A stretch of DNA of 64,000 nt, from contig CAYZGK010000006.1 in assembly GCA_964478025.1 (NCBI GenBank), forward strand, positions 1 through 64,000. Reading direction: 5' to 3'. Below are positions 16,671-25,043 of this stretch, piece after piece. The notes below the pieces were generated by a model. The model was not told where the DNA came from. It made no database searches and saw only the letters and a program-made list of their open reading frames with translations. Each line of letters starts with the position of its first letter. Position 1 is the stretch's first letter. The stretch comes from UBA3700 sp964478025 (GTDB lineage: Bacteria > Bacillota > Clostridia > Christensenellales > UBA3700). The translations under genes and the position numbers were made by a program.

Positions 16671-18056
16671 TTAATACTCAAGTTTTGAAGTTAAATAAGA
16701 CTCTATCTCAGAAATTGGCATTCTAATTTGTTCCATAGAATCTCTATCTCTAATTGTAACTGTATTATCTTGTAATGTATCGTAATCTACTGTTATACAA
16801 TAAGGAGTTCCGATTTCGTCTTGTCTTCTATATCTTTTACCAATAGAACCAGCTTCATCGTAAGTAACAGAAAACTTTTTAGCAAGAGATTTAAATAATT
16901 CAGTAGATTTTTCTGTTAAATCTTTCTTTTGTAAAGGAAGAATAGCAGCTTTATATGGAGCAATAAATGGATGGAAGTGCATAACAACACGAGTATCATT
17001 TTCAAGTTGTTGTTCTTCATATGCATTACAAAGAAGGGCAAGTACCATTCTTTCAACACCAAGTGATGGCTCAATAACATATGGAACATATTTTTCATTT
17101 GTCATAGGGTCAGTGTATTCTAGGTTTTTGCCAGATTGCTTAATATGACAATTTAAGTCATAGTCTGTTCTATCTGCAACGCCCCAAAGTTCGCCCCATC
17201 CCATAGGGAATTTATATTCAAAGTCTGTAGTTGCTTTAGAATAGAAACAAAGTTCTTCTTTATCATGATCTCTAAGTCTTAAGTTATCTTCCTTAATACC
17301 TAAATCCAATAACCATTGTTTACAGAAATTCTTCCAGTACATAAACCATTCTAAGTCTGTTCCAGGTTTGCAGAAGAATTCAAGTTCCATTTGTTCAAAT
17401 TCTCTTACACGGAAAATAAAGTTTCCTGGTGTAATTTCGTTTCTAAAAGATTTTCCGATTTGTCCAATACCAAAAGGAACTTTCATTCTAGTTGTTCTTT
17501 GAACATTAGCAAAATTAACGAAAATACCTTGTGCTGTTTCTGGACGAAGATATAGGGTAGTTGAAGAATCTTCAGTTACGCCTTGGAAAGTTTTAAACAT
17601 AAGATTAAATTTTCTAATACCAGTGAAATCAGAAACTCCACATGTAGGACAAGGGATTTTGTTTTCTTGTACATATTGTTCCATTTGTTCATTAGACCAG
17701 CCAGCAATATTTAAAGAAATACCTTTTTTCTTGTTCCAATCTTCAATTAAGTTATCTGCTCTATGACGAGCTTTACAATGTTTACAATCCATTAATGGAT
17801 CAGAGAAGCCACCAACGTGTCCTGATGCTACCCAAGTTTGAGGGTTCATTAAAATAGCGCAATCAAGTCCTGTGTTTAATGTGTTTTCTTGAACGAATTT
17901 TTTCCACCAAGCTTTTTTTACATTATTTTTTAATTCAACACCTAAAGGACCATAATCCCATGTGTTTGCTAATCCACCATAAATTTCGCTTCCTGGATAT
18001 ACGAAACCACGGCCTTTACATAAAGCTACAAGCTTATCCATTGTAAGTTCTGCCAT
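16671..18056 (-). CDS. glyQS: Glycyl-tRNA synthetase, dimeric class II type
   Basis: Charges tRNA-Gly with glycine and ATP. The 461-aa single-chain alpha2 type, as in Bacillus relatives with GlyQS, not the two-subunit form. Seen are the N-terminal GRGFVYPGSEIYGGLAN, the zinc-binding pairs CKHC and CPTC near 100-160, the motif 2 region RPETAQGIFVNF and FRNEITP, and the anticodon-binding C-domain with SIGKRYRRQDEIGTPYCI. The SD lies just before the ATG. Transcribed alone, divergent from the carboxylesterase gene. Confidence 0.97.
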   Translation of the reverse strand: MAELTMDKLVALCKGRGFVYPGSEIYGGLANTWDYGPLGVELKNNVKKAWWKKFVQENTLNTGLDCAILMNPQTWVASGHVGGFSDPLMDCKHCKARHRADNLIEDWNKKKGISLNIAGWSNEQMEQYVQENKIPCPTCGVSDFTGIRKFNLMFKTFQGVTEDSSTTLYLRPETAQGIFVNFANVQRTTRMKVPFGIGQIGKSFRNEITPGNFIFRVREFEQMELEFFCKPGTDLEWFMYWKNFCKQWLLDLGIKEDNLRLRDHDKEELCFYSKATTDFEYKFPMGWGELWGVADRTDYDLNCHIKQSGKNLEYTDPMTNEKYVPYVIEPSLGVERMVLALLCNAYEEQQLENDTRVVMHFHPFIAPYKAAILPLQKKDLTEKSTELFKSLAKKFSVTYDEAGSIGKRYRRQDEIGTPYCITVDYDTLQDNTVTIRDRDSMEQIRMPISEIESYLTSKLEY

Positions 18057-18162
18057 ATTTTGACTCCTTTTATATATAAATTATCAATATTAAATATTAT
18101 ATTTATAGGTAATTTTTTTGTCAATTAAGATATGTTATAATAAAAAATAAGAGGAGAAAATT

Positions 18163-19488
18163 ATGGAAATATTGATAAAGACAAAATGTGGAGAAGTAAA
18201 AGGAGAGAGTGAAAATAATGTAAACATCTTTAGAGGAATTCCTTTTGCTACAGCAGATAGATTTGAAATGCCAAAACAATATACCTGGGATGGTGTTTTT
18301 GAAGCAAATGGCGAGATAGATTGCCCACAATATGGAACTTATTTAGATGAAGCAAAAAAGAAAAATCCATTTTTTTATGAAGAATTTAGAGTAGGAGCTA
18401 CGTTTGAATATAGAGAATCTCCCTTAACGTTAAACATTATTGCTCCAAATAATGGTAAAAAACTTCCAGTAATAGTATTTATACATGGAGGTGGGTTTGA
18501 AACAGGAACAGTTGGTGAACTTCCATATGGAACTTCTATAGAATATGCAAAAAGAAATGTAATACTTGTGTCTTTAGGTTATAGAGTAAATATTTTTGGA
18601 TTTTTTAGAGGTAAAAACTTAGCCTTACATGATCAAATTTTTGGTATTAATTGGGTAAAAGAAAATATAGAGGCCTTTGGTGGAGATAAAGATCAAATTA
18701 TCATAATGGGGCAATCTGCGGGCGCTATGTGTATTACTGATTTATTTTTGACACAAAAATTAAAAGGTGTAGTAAAGGGCGCAATCATGATTTCAGGTGC
18801 AGGTTTATTTCCAAAAGCATTTGGGTCAAAAACAATTGAAGAAATTAAACCATTTTGGGATTTAGTTAGAAGCAAGTGCAGTGTAGATAGCGATGAAGAA
18901 TTAAAGAATATAGAACCAGAAAAATTATGGAATGCTTGGTTTGAAGCAAAGGGCGAATATAATAAAGCTCAAGTTGTTTTGCCAGAAATAGATGGAGATA
19001 TTATTCCGGATAATCCTCATAATATCTTTAAAAGAGGGGAAGAATTAGATATTCCTATTTTATTCAGCGTCACATCGCAAGATTATATAGCACCAATTTT
19101 ATTTTATATGGGTTATAGCTGGGCTAAAGGAAATTATAAGAAAAACAAAGCTCCTGTTTGGGGATATTTCTTTGATAAAACTCCACCAGGAAACAAATTT
19201 AAAGCATATCATTCAGCAGATTTATGGTATTTATTTGGAAATATGGATAAATCTTGGCGAGAGTTTAAAAAAGAAGATTATGAATTGTCTTCAATTATGA
19301 TAGATTACATAGCAAATTTTGCTAAAAATTTAAATCCAAATGGTCAAGATTTACAACAATGGGATCCAATTAGCAAAAAACAAAAAGGTTTAATGGTATT
19401 TGATGGAGTTAAACAAAGATACGCATATAAGGGAGAAATTTACAAAAAAACATTACATTCTTTTCTAAAAGATAAAGGTCCAATGTAA
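18163..19488 (+). CDS. Carboxylesterase, type B
   Basis: Alpha/beta hydrolase of 441 aa, cytosolic by absence of a signal peptide. FRGIPFA near the N-terminus is the family entry motif, FIHGGGFETG carries the oxyanion hole, and the nucleophile is Ser185 in GQSAGA. A late segment AYHSADLWYLFGN holds the likely catalytic His. Somewhat shorter than the usual 480-550 aa. A GAGGAG SD lies before the ATG and TATAAT occurs at 18136. Substrate is unknown; such enzymes often de-esterify acylated sugars or xenobiotics. Confidence 0.88.
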   Translation: MEILIKTKCGEVKGESENNVNIFRGIPFATADRFEMPKQYTWDGVFEANGEIDCPQYGTYLDEAKKKNPFFYEEFRVGATFEYRESPLTLNIIAPNNGKKLPVIVFIHGGGFETGTVGELPYGTSIEYAKRNVILVSLGYRVNIFGFFRGKNLALHDQIFGINWVKENIEAFGGDKDQIIIMGQSAGAMCITDLFLTQKLKGVVKGAIMISGAGLFPKAFGSKTIEEIKPFWDLVRSKCSVDSDEELKNIEPEKLWNAWFEAKGEYNKAQVVLPEIDGDIIPDNPHNIFKRGEELDIPILFSVTSQDYIAPILFYMGYSWAKGNYKKNKAPVWGYFFDKTPPGNKFKAYHSADLWYLFGNMDKSWREFKKEDYELSSIMIDYIANFAKNLNPNGQDLQQWDPISKKQKGLMVFDGVKQRYAYKGEIYKKTLHSFLKDKGPM

Positions 19489-19532
19489 AAAAATGCATAT
19501 TTTACTTAACACGAATGTAAAATTATTGTAAA

Positions 19533-19811
19533 ATGTTGTTAATGAAAAAGTACAATTACTTTACATGGTGGTTATCCACTTCAATAAAAGATTTAGGTTA
19601 TAGAATATGGAGATATATTATGTTTCCAGTAATCTTTATCTTGTGGGTAGCGTGCATTGGTGCATTTAGAGATTTATATTGGAAATTATCTTTATATGTA
19701 ATACTGCCATGTGTAGTCATAGACTTAATGTGGAACTTAATTACCTATGAAATAAAAGGTAAAAGTATATTATTAGAAGAGGAGAATGAAAAAAATGACA
19801 AAGAAAATTAG
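19533..19811 (+). CDS. Small two-helix membrane protein
   Basis: Not recognised; 92 aa, rich in Trp and aromatic residues at the start (YNYFTWW), with two hydrophobic segments near 28-46 and 52-70 and a strongly acidic/basic C-terminal tail. A second in-frame ATG lies nine bases on (MKKYNYF) and may be the real start; no good SD is seen for either. Its end overlaps the start of the lipoprotein gene, which suggests co-expression. Confidence 0.55.
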   Translation: MLLMKKYNYFTWWLSTSIKDLGYRIWRYIMFPVIFILWVACIGAFRDLYWKLSLYVILPCVVIDLMWNLITYEIKGKSILLEEENEKNDKEN

Positions 19812-21252
19812 TGCAATTTTATGTGTTATAGCAATTATTGCTTGTTTATTTAGCTTTGCTGCTTGTTCTAACAATGACAAAAAGGAAGAAGATCCAGTTG
19901 CTACATCCTATGTAACAATGGATATAAATCCATCTGTTGAGATTGTTGTAGATCAAAATAACAAAGTTATGTCAGTTAAAGCACAAAATGATGATGCAGA
20001 TGTTATGTTATATGGAGAAGCTTCACTTGAAGGATTAGATCTTCAAGTAGCTGCTGATGAAGTTTTAGATTTAGCCGTTAAGTATGGTTATCTAACTGAA
20101 GATAATTCAACAGTAGAAGTTTCAATTTCATGTGATACAGCAAGTGTTGAGACAGCTATTAAAGAAAAAATGCAAGCTGCTGTTGATGAAGCAAAAAGTG
20201 GAGTAGATTTCGCTATATCACTAGCCACAGAAGGATTGCTTTCTGTAAAAACAGAAATCGCTGCTCTTGAAGAAAAATATCAAGATGTTTCTTCAGGAAA
20301 GTATTCCTTAATTATTGAAGCTATGGCTATGGATAATACTTTAACATTTGATGAAGCATATAATATGTCTACAAAAGACTTACTAACAATTGTTGAGTCA
20401 GGAGAAAGCGAAATATATAACTATGCTAACTCTGTATATCAAGAGACAGTTGCAAAGGCTTTAGCCGCATATGATCAAGCTGCTGCTGTTGCAGAAGAAG
20501 GAGCTTATGTTGCTGCATATGGTCAAGTATGTGCTACTGGTGCTGTAAATGCTACTTCAGCTTTGGATTTAGCTACTGCTGCAAAATATGGTAACTTAGG
20601 TAAAAAGGTTGCATATTATGGTGCTTGCAAGGTTGCTAAGTACACAATATCAGGTGCAATTACTGCAGCTGAATACATTAAGGATGTTGAACTTGATGAA
20701 ACTGTTTCTCAAACAATTGCAGACAAATTTGGTTGCGAAGTTAAAGATTTACAAAATGAAGATGGCAAGGTAACAGTAGAGTCTGTTCAAGCTTATGTAA
20801 ATAAGTTATATAAGAATGCATCCGCTGAACAAAAAGTAGATATTCAAACAAAATATGGTTCAGTAGTTGGAAGTTTAAATACTGCTAAAGAAGATGCCGT
20901 ACTATCTGCAGATTTTAATTCTACAATTACAACAGCATTAGGAACTATTGATGTTTCTTTAGGTTTAAATATTGATACATCTAAATTAACTGTAGAAAGT
21001 GCAAAAGATGCTTTAGCTCAAGTTGAAGCAAAAGAAGAAGAATTAAAGAAAGAATTAGATGAATCTTTAACAGAAGAAGAATTAAAAACTGTTAATGATG
21101 CAGTAGCAGCTGTAAATAACAAAATAGCTGAATATAAGGCAACATTAACTCAAACTATTGAAGATGCTAAAACTGCAATTAATAATGAACTAAAAGCAGC
21201 AAAAGAAGCAAGAGCTCAAAAATTTGCTGAAAATACAGAAACAAATAATTAA
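19795..21252 (+). CDS. Lipoprotein with RsgI-like domain
   Basis: Surface lipoprotein of 485 aa. The signal peptide ends with lipobox FAAC (Cys24). Residues ~35-105 match the RsgI-like middle domain: YVTMDINPSVEIVVDQNNKV, SVKAQNDDA, then a helix-rich AADEVLDLAVKYGYL. In true RsgI proteins this domain sits outside the membrane in anti-sigma factors that sense polysaccharide. Here there is no cytoplasmic anti-sigma part and no sigI gene nearby. The remainder is Ala-rich and helical, probably coiled coil, with a Glu/Lys-rich end. I use the ATG at 19795 because GGAG is ten bases upstream; the ATG at 19786 is too close to it. A strong terminator follows. Confidence 0.8.
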   Translation: MTKKISAILCVIAIIACLFSFAACSNNDKKEEDPVATSYVTMDINPSVEIVVDQNNKVMSVKAQNDDADVMLYGEASLEGLDLQVAADEVLDLAVKYGYLTEDNSTVEVSISCDTASVETAIKEKMQAAVDEAKSGVDFAISLATEGLLSVKTEIAALEEKYQDVSSGKYSLIIEAMAMDNTLTFDEAYNMSTKDLLTIVESGESEIYNYANSVYQETVAKALAAYDQAAAVAEEGAYVAAYGQVCATGAVNATSALDLATAAKYGNLGKKVAYYGACKVAKYTISGAITAAEYIKDVELDETVSQTIADKFGCEVKDLQNEDGKVTVESVQAYVNKLYKNASAEQKVDIQTKYGSVVGSLNTAKEDAVLSADFNSTITTALGTIDVSLGLNIDTSKLTVESAKDALAQVEAKEEELKKELDESLTEEELKTVNDAVAAVNNKIAEYKATLTQTIEDAKTAINNELKAAKEARAQKFAENTETNN

Positions 21253-21280
21253 TAGATTTTAGCAATTAATTAAAACATTT

Positions 21281-21324
21281 ACTCCAAGGTTTTGACCTTA
21301 ACAAAACCTTGGAGTTTCTTTTTA
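21281..21324 (+). terminator. Strong terminator after the RsgI-like lipoprotein gene
   Basis: Perfect 13-bp stem ACTCCAAGGTTTT / AAAACCTTGGAGT, 9-base loop, then a T-rich tract. Confidence 0.9.
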
Positions 21325-21391
21325 TTGCGCCTTATTTTGTCATATGATATACTACTTTTGGTTAATGGTACGAAAGACTATATAGCCAAAA
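21325..21391 (+). promoter_or_regulatory. Promoter and leader hairpin of the panT-like/coaX operon
   Basis: TTGCGC (21325-21330), a 17-base spacer and TATACT (21348-21353). The leader then forms an 8-bp stem, TTTTGGTT (21356) with AGCCAAAA (21384). A nine-codon frame (ATG 21396 to TGA 21425) lies between hairpin and gene. I do not recognise a known riboswitch. Confidence 0.4.
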
Positions 21392-21442
21392 TTAAATGTT
21401 GTTACAAGATGGGTATCGAATATGAACTCAAGCGAGGTAAAA

Positions 21443-22111
21443 ATGAAAAAGATTAATACGAAAAAGATAGCTTTACTATCAATAATGTTGGCACTAGTAA
21501 TTATTTTTTGCTTTGTGCCAATTTCATTTGGAACAGTTACTTTAGCTTTAATGATTTTGCCGGTTTTGGTAGTTGCTCAAATAGAAGATTTTTGGACTAC
21601 ATTAATACTATCTATATTGATGGGATGTGTTAATGAAATAGCATGGTATACAACTAAAGCAGCAGCACCACTTGCGCCAGTGTTTCAAAATCCACTAGTT
21701 TGCATATTGCCAAGAATATTAATAGGCGTGTTTGCCTGGTGTGTTACAAATGGACTTAGAAAGCTCATTTTAAAAGATAAAATGTCAACAAACTCAAAAC
21801 TTGTGATAGATCAGATAATTTCAGCAATATCTGGAGCAGTTGGAGTTGTTGTAAATACAGGATTTGTAGGATTGTTTACTGTTTTATTATTTAATGGACA
21901 AGTAATGAGTAATGGTACTGCAATTTCACTAAAATATATACTTGCATGGTTTGGAATTAATTTTGTAATTGAAGTAATTGCGTTTGCACTTTTAACCCCT
22001 CCTATTTCTCTTGCATTGCAAAAGGCGGGATTTAGTTATAAGAAAGTAGATAAAAAGGCAGTACTTGAAGATACTGAAAGTAATAAAGAAATTTTTGAAG
22101 AAGGAGTATAA
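21443..22111 (+). CDS. ECF transporter S component, probably pantothenate (PanT-like)
   Basis: Substrate-binding membrane subunit of an energy-coupling factor vitamin transporter, 222 aa, about six hydrophobic helices. The N-terminal helix (TKKIALLSIMLALVIIF) and the loop PLAPVFQNPLVCILPRI are typical of the ECF_trnsprt family. Type III pantothenate kinase follows one base later, so pantothenate uptake feeding directly into CoA synthesis is the likely role. The ATP-binding EcfA and EcfT subunits are not in the window. The ATG at 21443 is preceded by GAGGT at good spacing; an ATG 21 bases upstream is also in frame. The charged C-terminal tail is longer than usual. Confidence 0.8.
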   Translation: MKKINTKKIALLSIMLALVIIFCFVPISFGTVTLALMILPVLVVAQIEDFWTTLILSILMGCVNEIAWYTTKAAAPLAPVFQNPLVCILPRILIGVFAWCVTNGLRKLILKDKMSTNSKLVIDQIISAISGAVGVVVNTGFVGLFTVLLFNGQVMSNGTAISLKYILAWFGINFVIEVIAFALLTPPISLALQKAGFSYKKVDKKAVLEDTESNKEIFEEGV

Positions 22112-22112
22112 A

Positions 22113-22889
22113 ATGTTACTAGTTATTGATGTTGGAAATACTAATATAAAATTAGGCGTATATGATGAAGATAAACTTGTAAATTCATGGAGATTATCTG
22201 TAAAAATTGCAAGAACTGCAGATGAACTTGGTATTACAATAGATAGTTTATTTAAGACAAAGGGTATAACTTTTAAAGATATTCATGGAATTATTATATC
22301 TTCAGTTCAACCAGCTTTAAACTATACTGTTGAACACGCATGTGAGTACTATATGAGAATAAAACCTATAATGGTAGGGCCTGGAGTTAAAACAGGATTA
22401 AATATAAAATATTTAAATCCATCAGAGGTAGGTGCTGATAGAATTGTTAATTCAGTTGCTGCATATAAGTTATATGGAGGCCCTGTAATTGTTGTAGATT
22501 TTGGTACAGCAACAACATTTAATGTGATATCTGAAAAAGGAGAGTTTTTAGGTGGATGTATAGCACCAGGAATAAAAACCTCACTAGAGGCACTTGCAGA
22601 TAATACATCACTTTTAACAAGTGTAGAACTTGTTAAACCAAAAACATCAATAGGCAAAACAACGGTTGCTAACTTACAAGCAGGAATCGTATATGGTTTT
22701 ACAGGCCTTGTTAAATATTTGCTTGAAAAGTTAAAGATAGATTCAGAACTTAATGATGCAAAAGTTGTAGTAACTGGTGGTTTATCTGAACTTGTATGTG
22801 GAGTAGATAAATCTTTAAATATATATAAAATTGATAGATATTTAACATTAAAAGGGTTAAAATTAATCTATGATATGAATAAAGACTAA
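22113..22889 (+). CDS. coaX: Type III pantothenate kinase
   Basis: Phosphorylates pantothenate with ATP, first step of CoA synthesis. 258 aa, usual length. N-terminal phosphate-binding motif DVGNTNIKLGVY (about 5-16), SSVQP, GADRIVN near 109, the second phosphate motif VVDFGTATTFN, and GGCIAPGI. AAGGAG lies six bases before the ATG at 22113, making this start clear over an upstream in-frame ATG. The gene begins one base after the stop of the ECF S-component gene. Confidence 0.95.
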   Translation: MLLVIDVGNTNIKLGVYDEDKLVNSWRLSVKIARTADELGITIDSLFKTKGITFKDIHGIIISSVQPALNYTVEHACEYYMRIKPIMVGPGVKTGLNIKYLNPSEVGADRIVNSVAAYKLYGGPVIVVDFGTATTFNVISEKGEFLGGCIAPGIKTSLEALADNTSLLTSVELVKPKTSIGKTTVANLQAGIVYGFTGLVKYLLEKLKIDSELNDAKVVVTGGLSELVCGVDKSLNIYKIDRYLTLKGLKLIYDMNKD

Positions 22890-22906
22890 TAAACAAGAGG
22901 AGATTA

Positions 22907-24184
22907 ATGTTTATGAAAAAAGTAGGCGTAGCAATTTTAGGATTAGGAGTAGTAGGTGGAGGAACCGCTAGAATCTTAATTGATAGAAAAGAAAAGATTA
23001 AAGAAGAATATGGTGTAGATGCTACTATTGTAGCAGCACTTGATAGATTCCCAGAGAGAGTTACAAATCTTGGACTTTCTTTAGATATATTAGCTTCTTC
23101 AATTGATGATATTTGCAATAATCCTAATGTTGATATCGTTGTTGAATGTATGGGTGGTGTTGAACCAGCAAAAACTTTCTTAACAAAGGCTTTAGAGGCA
23201 GGAAAGAGCATTGTAACTTCAAATAAGGAAATGTTCTCAAAGTCATGGCCAGATTTGGAAAGAGCAGCACAAAAAACAGGTGCAGGCTTATATTATGAAG
23301 CTACAACTGGTGGTGGTATGCCAATTATTAGAACTATGACAACTGCAATGCAAGCTAATAATATTCTAGAGATTAAAGCTATTATTAACGGAACAACTAA
23401 CTATATATTAACTAGAATGACAGAAGAAAATGCTGACTATGCTACAGTTTTAAAAGATGCTCAAGCATTAGGTTTTGCTGAAGCTAATCCAGTTGCCGAT
23501 GTTGAAGGTTATGATTCAAGTTATAAGTTATCTATTTTATCTTCTCTTGCATTTAATAAGAGAGTTCCATTTGAACTTATATTTAGAGAAGGTATTACAA
23601 AAATAACAGCAGAAGATATAAAGATAGGTAAAGAGATGGGTTATATCGTTAAATTACTAGCTATTGCTAAACAAGTTAACGGAAAAATTGAAGCAAGAGT
23701 TCATCCAGTATTCTTACCAAAGTCACATCCACTTGCAAGTGTTTCTGGATCATTTAATGCAGTATTTGTAGTAGGAGATGCTGTAGGCGATATTATGACA
23801 TACGGAAGAGGTGCAGGTGCATTACCTACAGGTTCTGCTATTGTTTCAGATATTATTTACTGCGCAAGACAAGTTGAACATGCAAGATACTCTGAGATGT
23901 TTAACGTTATGAAAGAAGATGATGTTATAAAGGATTTTGAATCTGAATATTATGTTAGATTAAATGTTCATGATGTTCCAGGTGTACTTGCTGATATTAC
24001 AGCTGTATTAAAGAAATATAGTATTTCTGTTCAACAAATTAAGCAAGATAAGAATAATGATATTATCCCAATTACTTTTGTTACACAAAAGACTCATGAA
24101 TTTGCTATGAATTCAGCAGTTGAGGAAATATCTAAACTTCCTAATATTATTAAGGTAGAAAACGTAATTAGAGTAGAAGAATAA
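22907..24184 (+). CDS. hom: Homoserine dehydrogenase with ACT domain
   Basis: Reduces aspartate semialdehyde to homoserine for methionine and threonine synthesis. 425 aa. The NAD(P)-binding motif GLGVVGGGTARIL (about 10-22), the catalytic region with NGTTNYILTRM, the lysine-bearing DVEGYDSSYKLSILS, and a C-terminal ACT domain (about 345-420, YYVRLNVHDVPGVLADI) for feedback control are all visible. Starts at 22907 or 22913 (MKKVGVAILG); GAGGAG sits 4 or 10 bases away. Its stop overlaps the next ATG by one base. Confidence 0.96.
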   Translation: MFMKKVGVAILGLGVVGGGTARILIDRKEKIKEEYGVDATIVAALDRFPERVTNLGLSLDILASSIDDICNNPNVDIVVECMGGVEPAKTFLTKALEAGKSIVTSNKEMFSKSWPDLERAAQKTGAGLYYEATTGGGMPIIRTMTTAMQANNILEIKAIINGTTNYILTRMTEENADYATVLKDAQALGFAEANPVADVEGYDSSYKLSILSSLAFNKRVPFELIFREGITKITAEDIKIGKEMGYIVKLLAIAKQVNGKIEARVHPVFLPKSHPLASVSGSFNAVFVVGDAVGDIMTYGRGAGALPTGSAIVSDIIYCARQVEHARYSEMFNVMKEDDVIKDFESEYYVRLNVHDVPGVLADITAVLKKYSISVQQIKQDKNNDIIPITFVTQKTHEFAMNSAVEEISKLPNIIKVENVIRVEE

Positions 24185-24672
24185 TGTTATCTGAAAAGGC
24201 GACAAATTTAACAGTAAAATTGTGTAGTGAAATAAAAAGCACTGTAGGTGGCAAAGATTTTAAAATATTGTCATGGGAAGAAATTGCTAAAATTGCTGGC
24301 CTTGATGGTGTAGATGAAGATTTAAAGCAAACTTTTGAAGAATTAAGATTAAATCAATGCATTGTACAAAAATACAAGGATGATGAAGAAGTTTGTTTTG
24401 CACTAACTGATAAAGCCATTTTATTAAAACAAGATTTAGATACAATGGAAAAGGTTAAAAAGAATGAAATTTCTACGCCTATTGTAAAAACAGATGACGA
24501 AGGAAACTCTGTGGTTGTTTTACCTAAGAGTAATCACGAATTACAAAAACAATATCAACCAAAAACTAAAGTTTCGCAAAAGGTTTCAATGTTCTTTACA
24601 GGACTTTTTGGTGGGGCTGTTGGTGGAGCTTTAGTTTATGGTATAATATATCTATTAACAATACTTTTGTAG
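24184..24672 (+). CDS. Membrane-anchored winged-helix-like protein
   Basis: Not recognised; 162 aa. The first ~90 residues look like a small winged helix (SWEEIAKIAGLDGVDEDLKQTFEELRLNQCIVQKYKDD split over two helices and a hairpin). A polar linker follows, and the C-terminus is a Gly-rich transmembrane helix (about 138-161). Start overlaps the hom stop. The next gene encodes a protein of the same plan, so the two are probably a functional pair or ancient duplicates. Which process they regulate is unknown. Confidence 0.6.
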   Translation: MLSEKATNLTVKLCSEIKSTVGGKDFKILSWEEIAKIAGLDGVDEDLKQTFEELRLNQCIVQKYKDDEEVCFALTDKAILLKQDLDTMEKVKKNEISTPIVKTDDEGNSVVVLPKSNHELQKQYQPKTKVSQKVSMFFTGLFGGAVGGALVYGIIYLLTILL

Positions 24673-24679
24673 AGGAAAT

Positions 24680-25042
24680 ATGCTAAACAAGAAAACAAAG
24701 GCTTTAATGAAAGTTGTATATAATAAGGCTATCGTAAAAGATGGTAATTGTTTGGTTAGCGAAATGGATTTATTATCTAACATTCCATATAAAACAGATT
24801 TTAATAGAGAAGATTTAGCTCCATCTATGAAATCCTTATCTAATGAGGGATATTTTGAAGTTATTGAAACTGAAAAGAATGGAGATACTTACTATTGTAT
24901 TACTCTTCAACAAGCAGGTTATGATTTTTCAAGACAAATAGCTGCTGAAAAAAGACAAATAAAAATGAAAATAATATTAACTGTTGCGGGTGTAATTTTG
25001 GCTTTCTTCTTAAAGCAAATATTACAAGCAATAGCAGGATAA
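24680..25042 (+). CDS. Second membrane-anchored winged-helix-like protein
   Basis: Not recognised; 120 aa. Helical N-terminus, a hairpin-like stretch (EGYFEVIETEKNGDTYYCITL) consistent with a wing, then a C-terminal hydrophobic helix (about 97-117) ending KQILQAIAG. Same architecture as its upstream neighbour, from which it is separated by seven bases containing the SD AGAGGAAA. One base separates its stop from the methyltransferase gene. Confidence 0.6.
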   Translation: MLNKKTKALMKVVYNKAIVKDGNCLVSEMDLLSNIPYKTDFNREDLAPSMKSLSNEGYFEVIETEKNGDTYYCITLQQAGYDFSRQIAAEKRQIKMKIILTVAGVILAFFLKQILQAIAG

Positions 25043-25043
25043 T

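Noticed and set aside
21354..21442. Known riboswitch before the panT-like gene
   Set aside because: The leader is too short and matches no consensus I know (TPP, FMN, preQ1, THF, cobalamin).
22750..23211. Minus-strand frame of 153 codons opposite coaX and hom
   Set aside because: Lies fully antisense to two well-supported genes, without SD or recognisable domain. Similar long antisense frames opposite sbcC (29143-30558) were rejected for the same reason.
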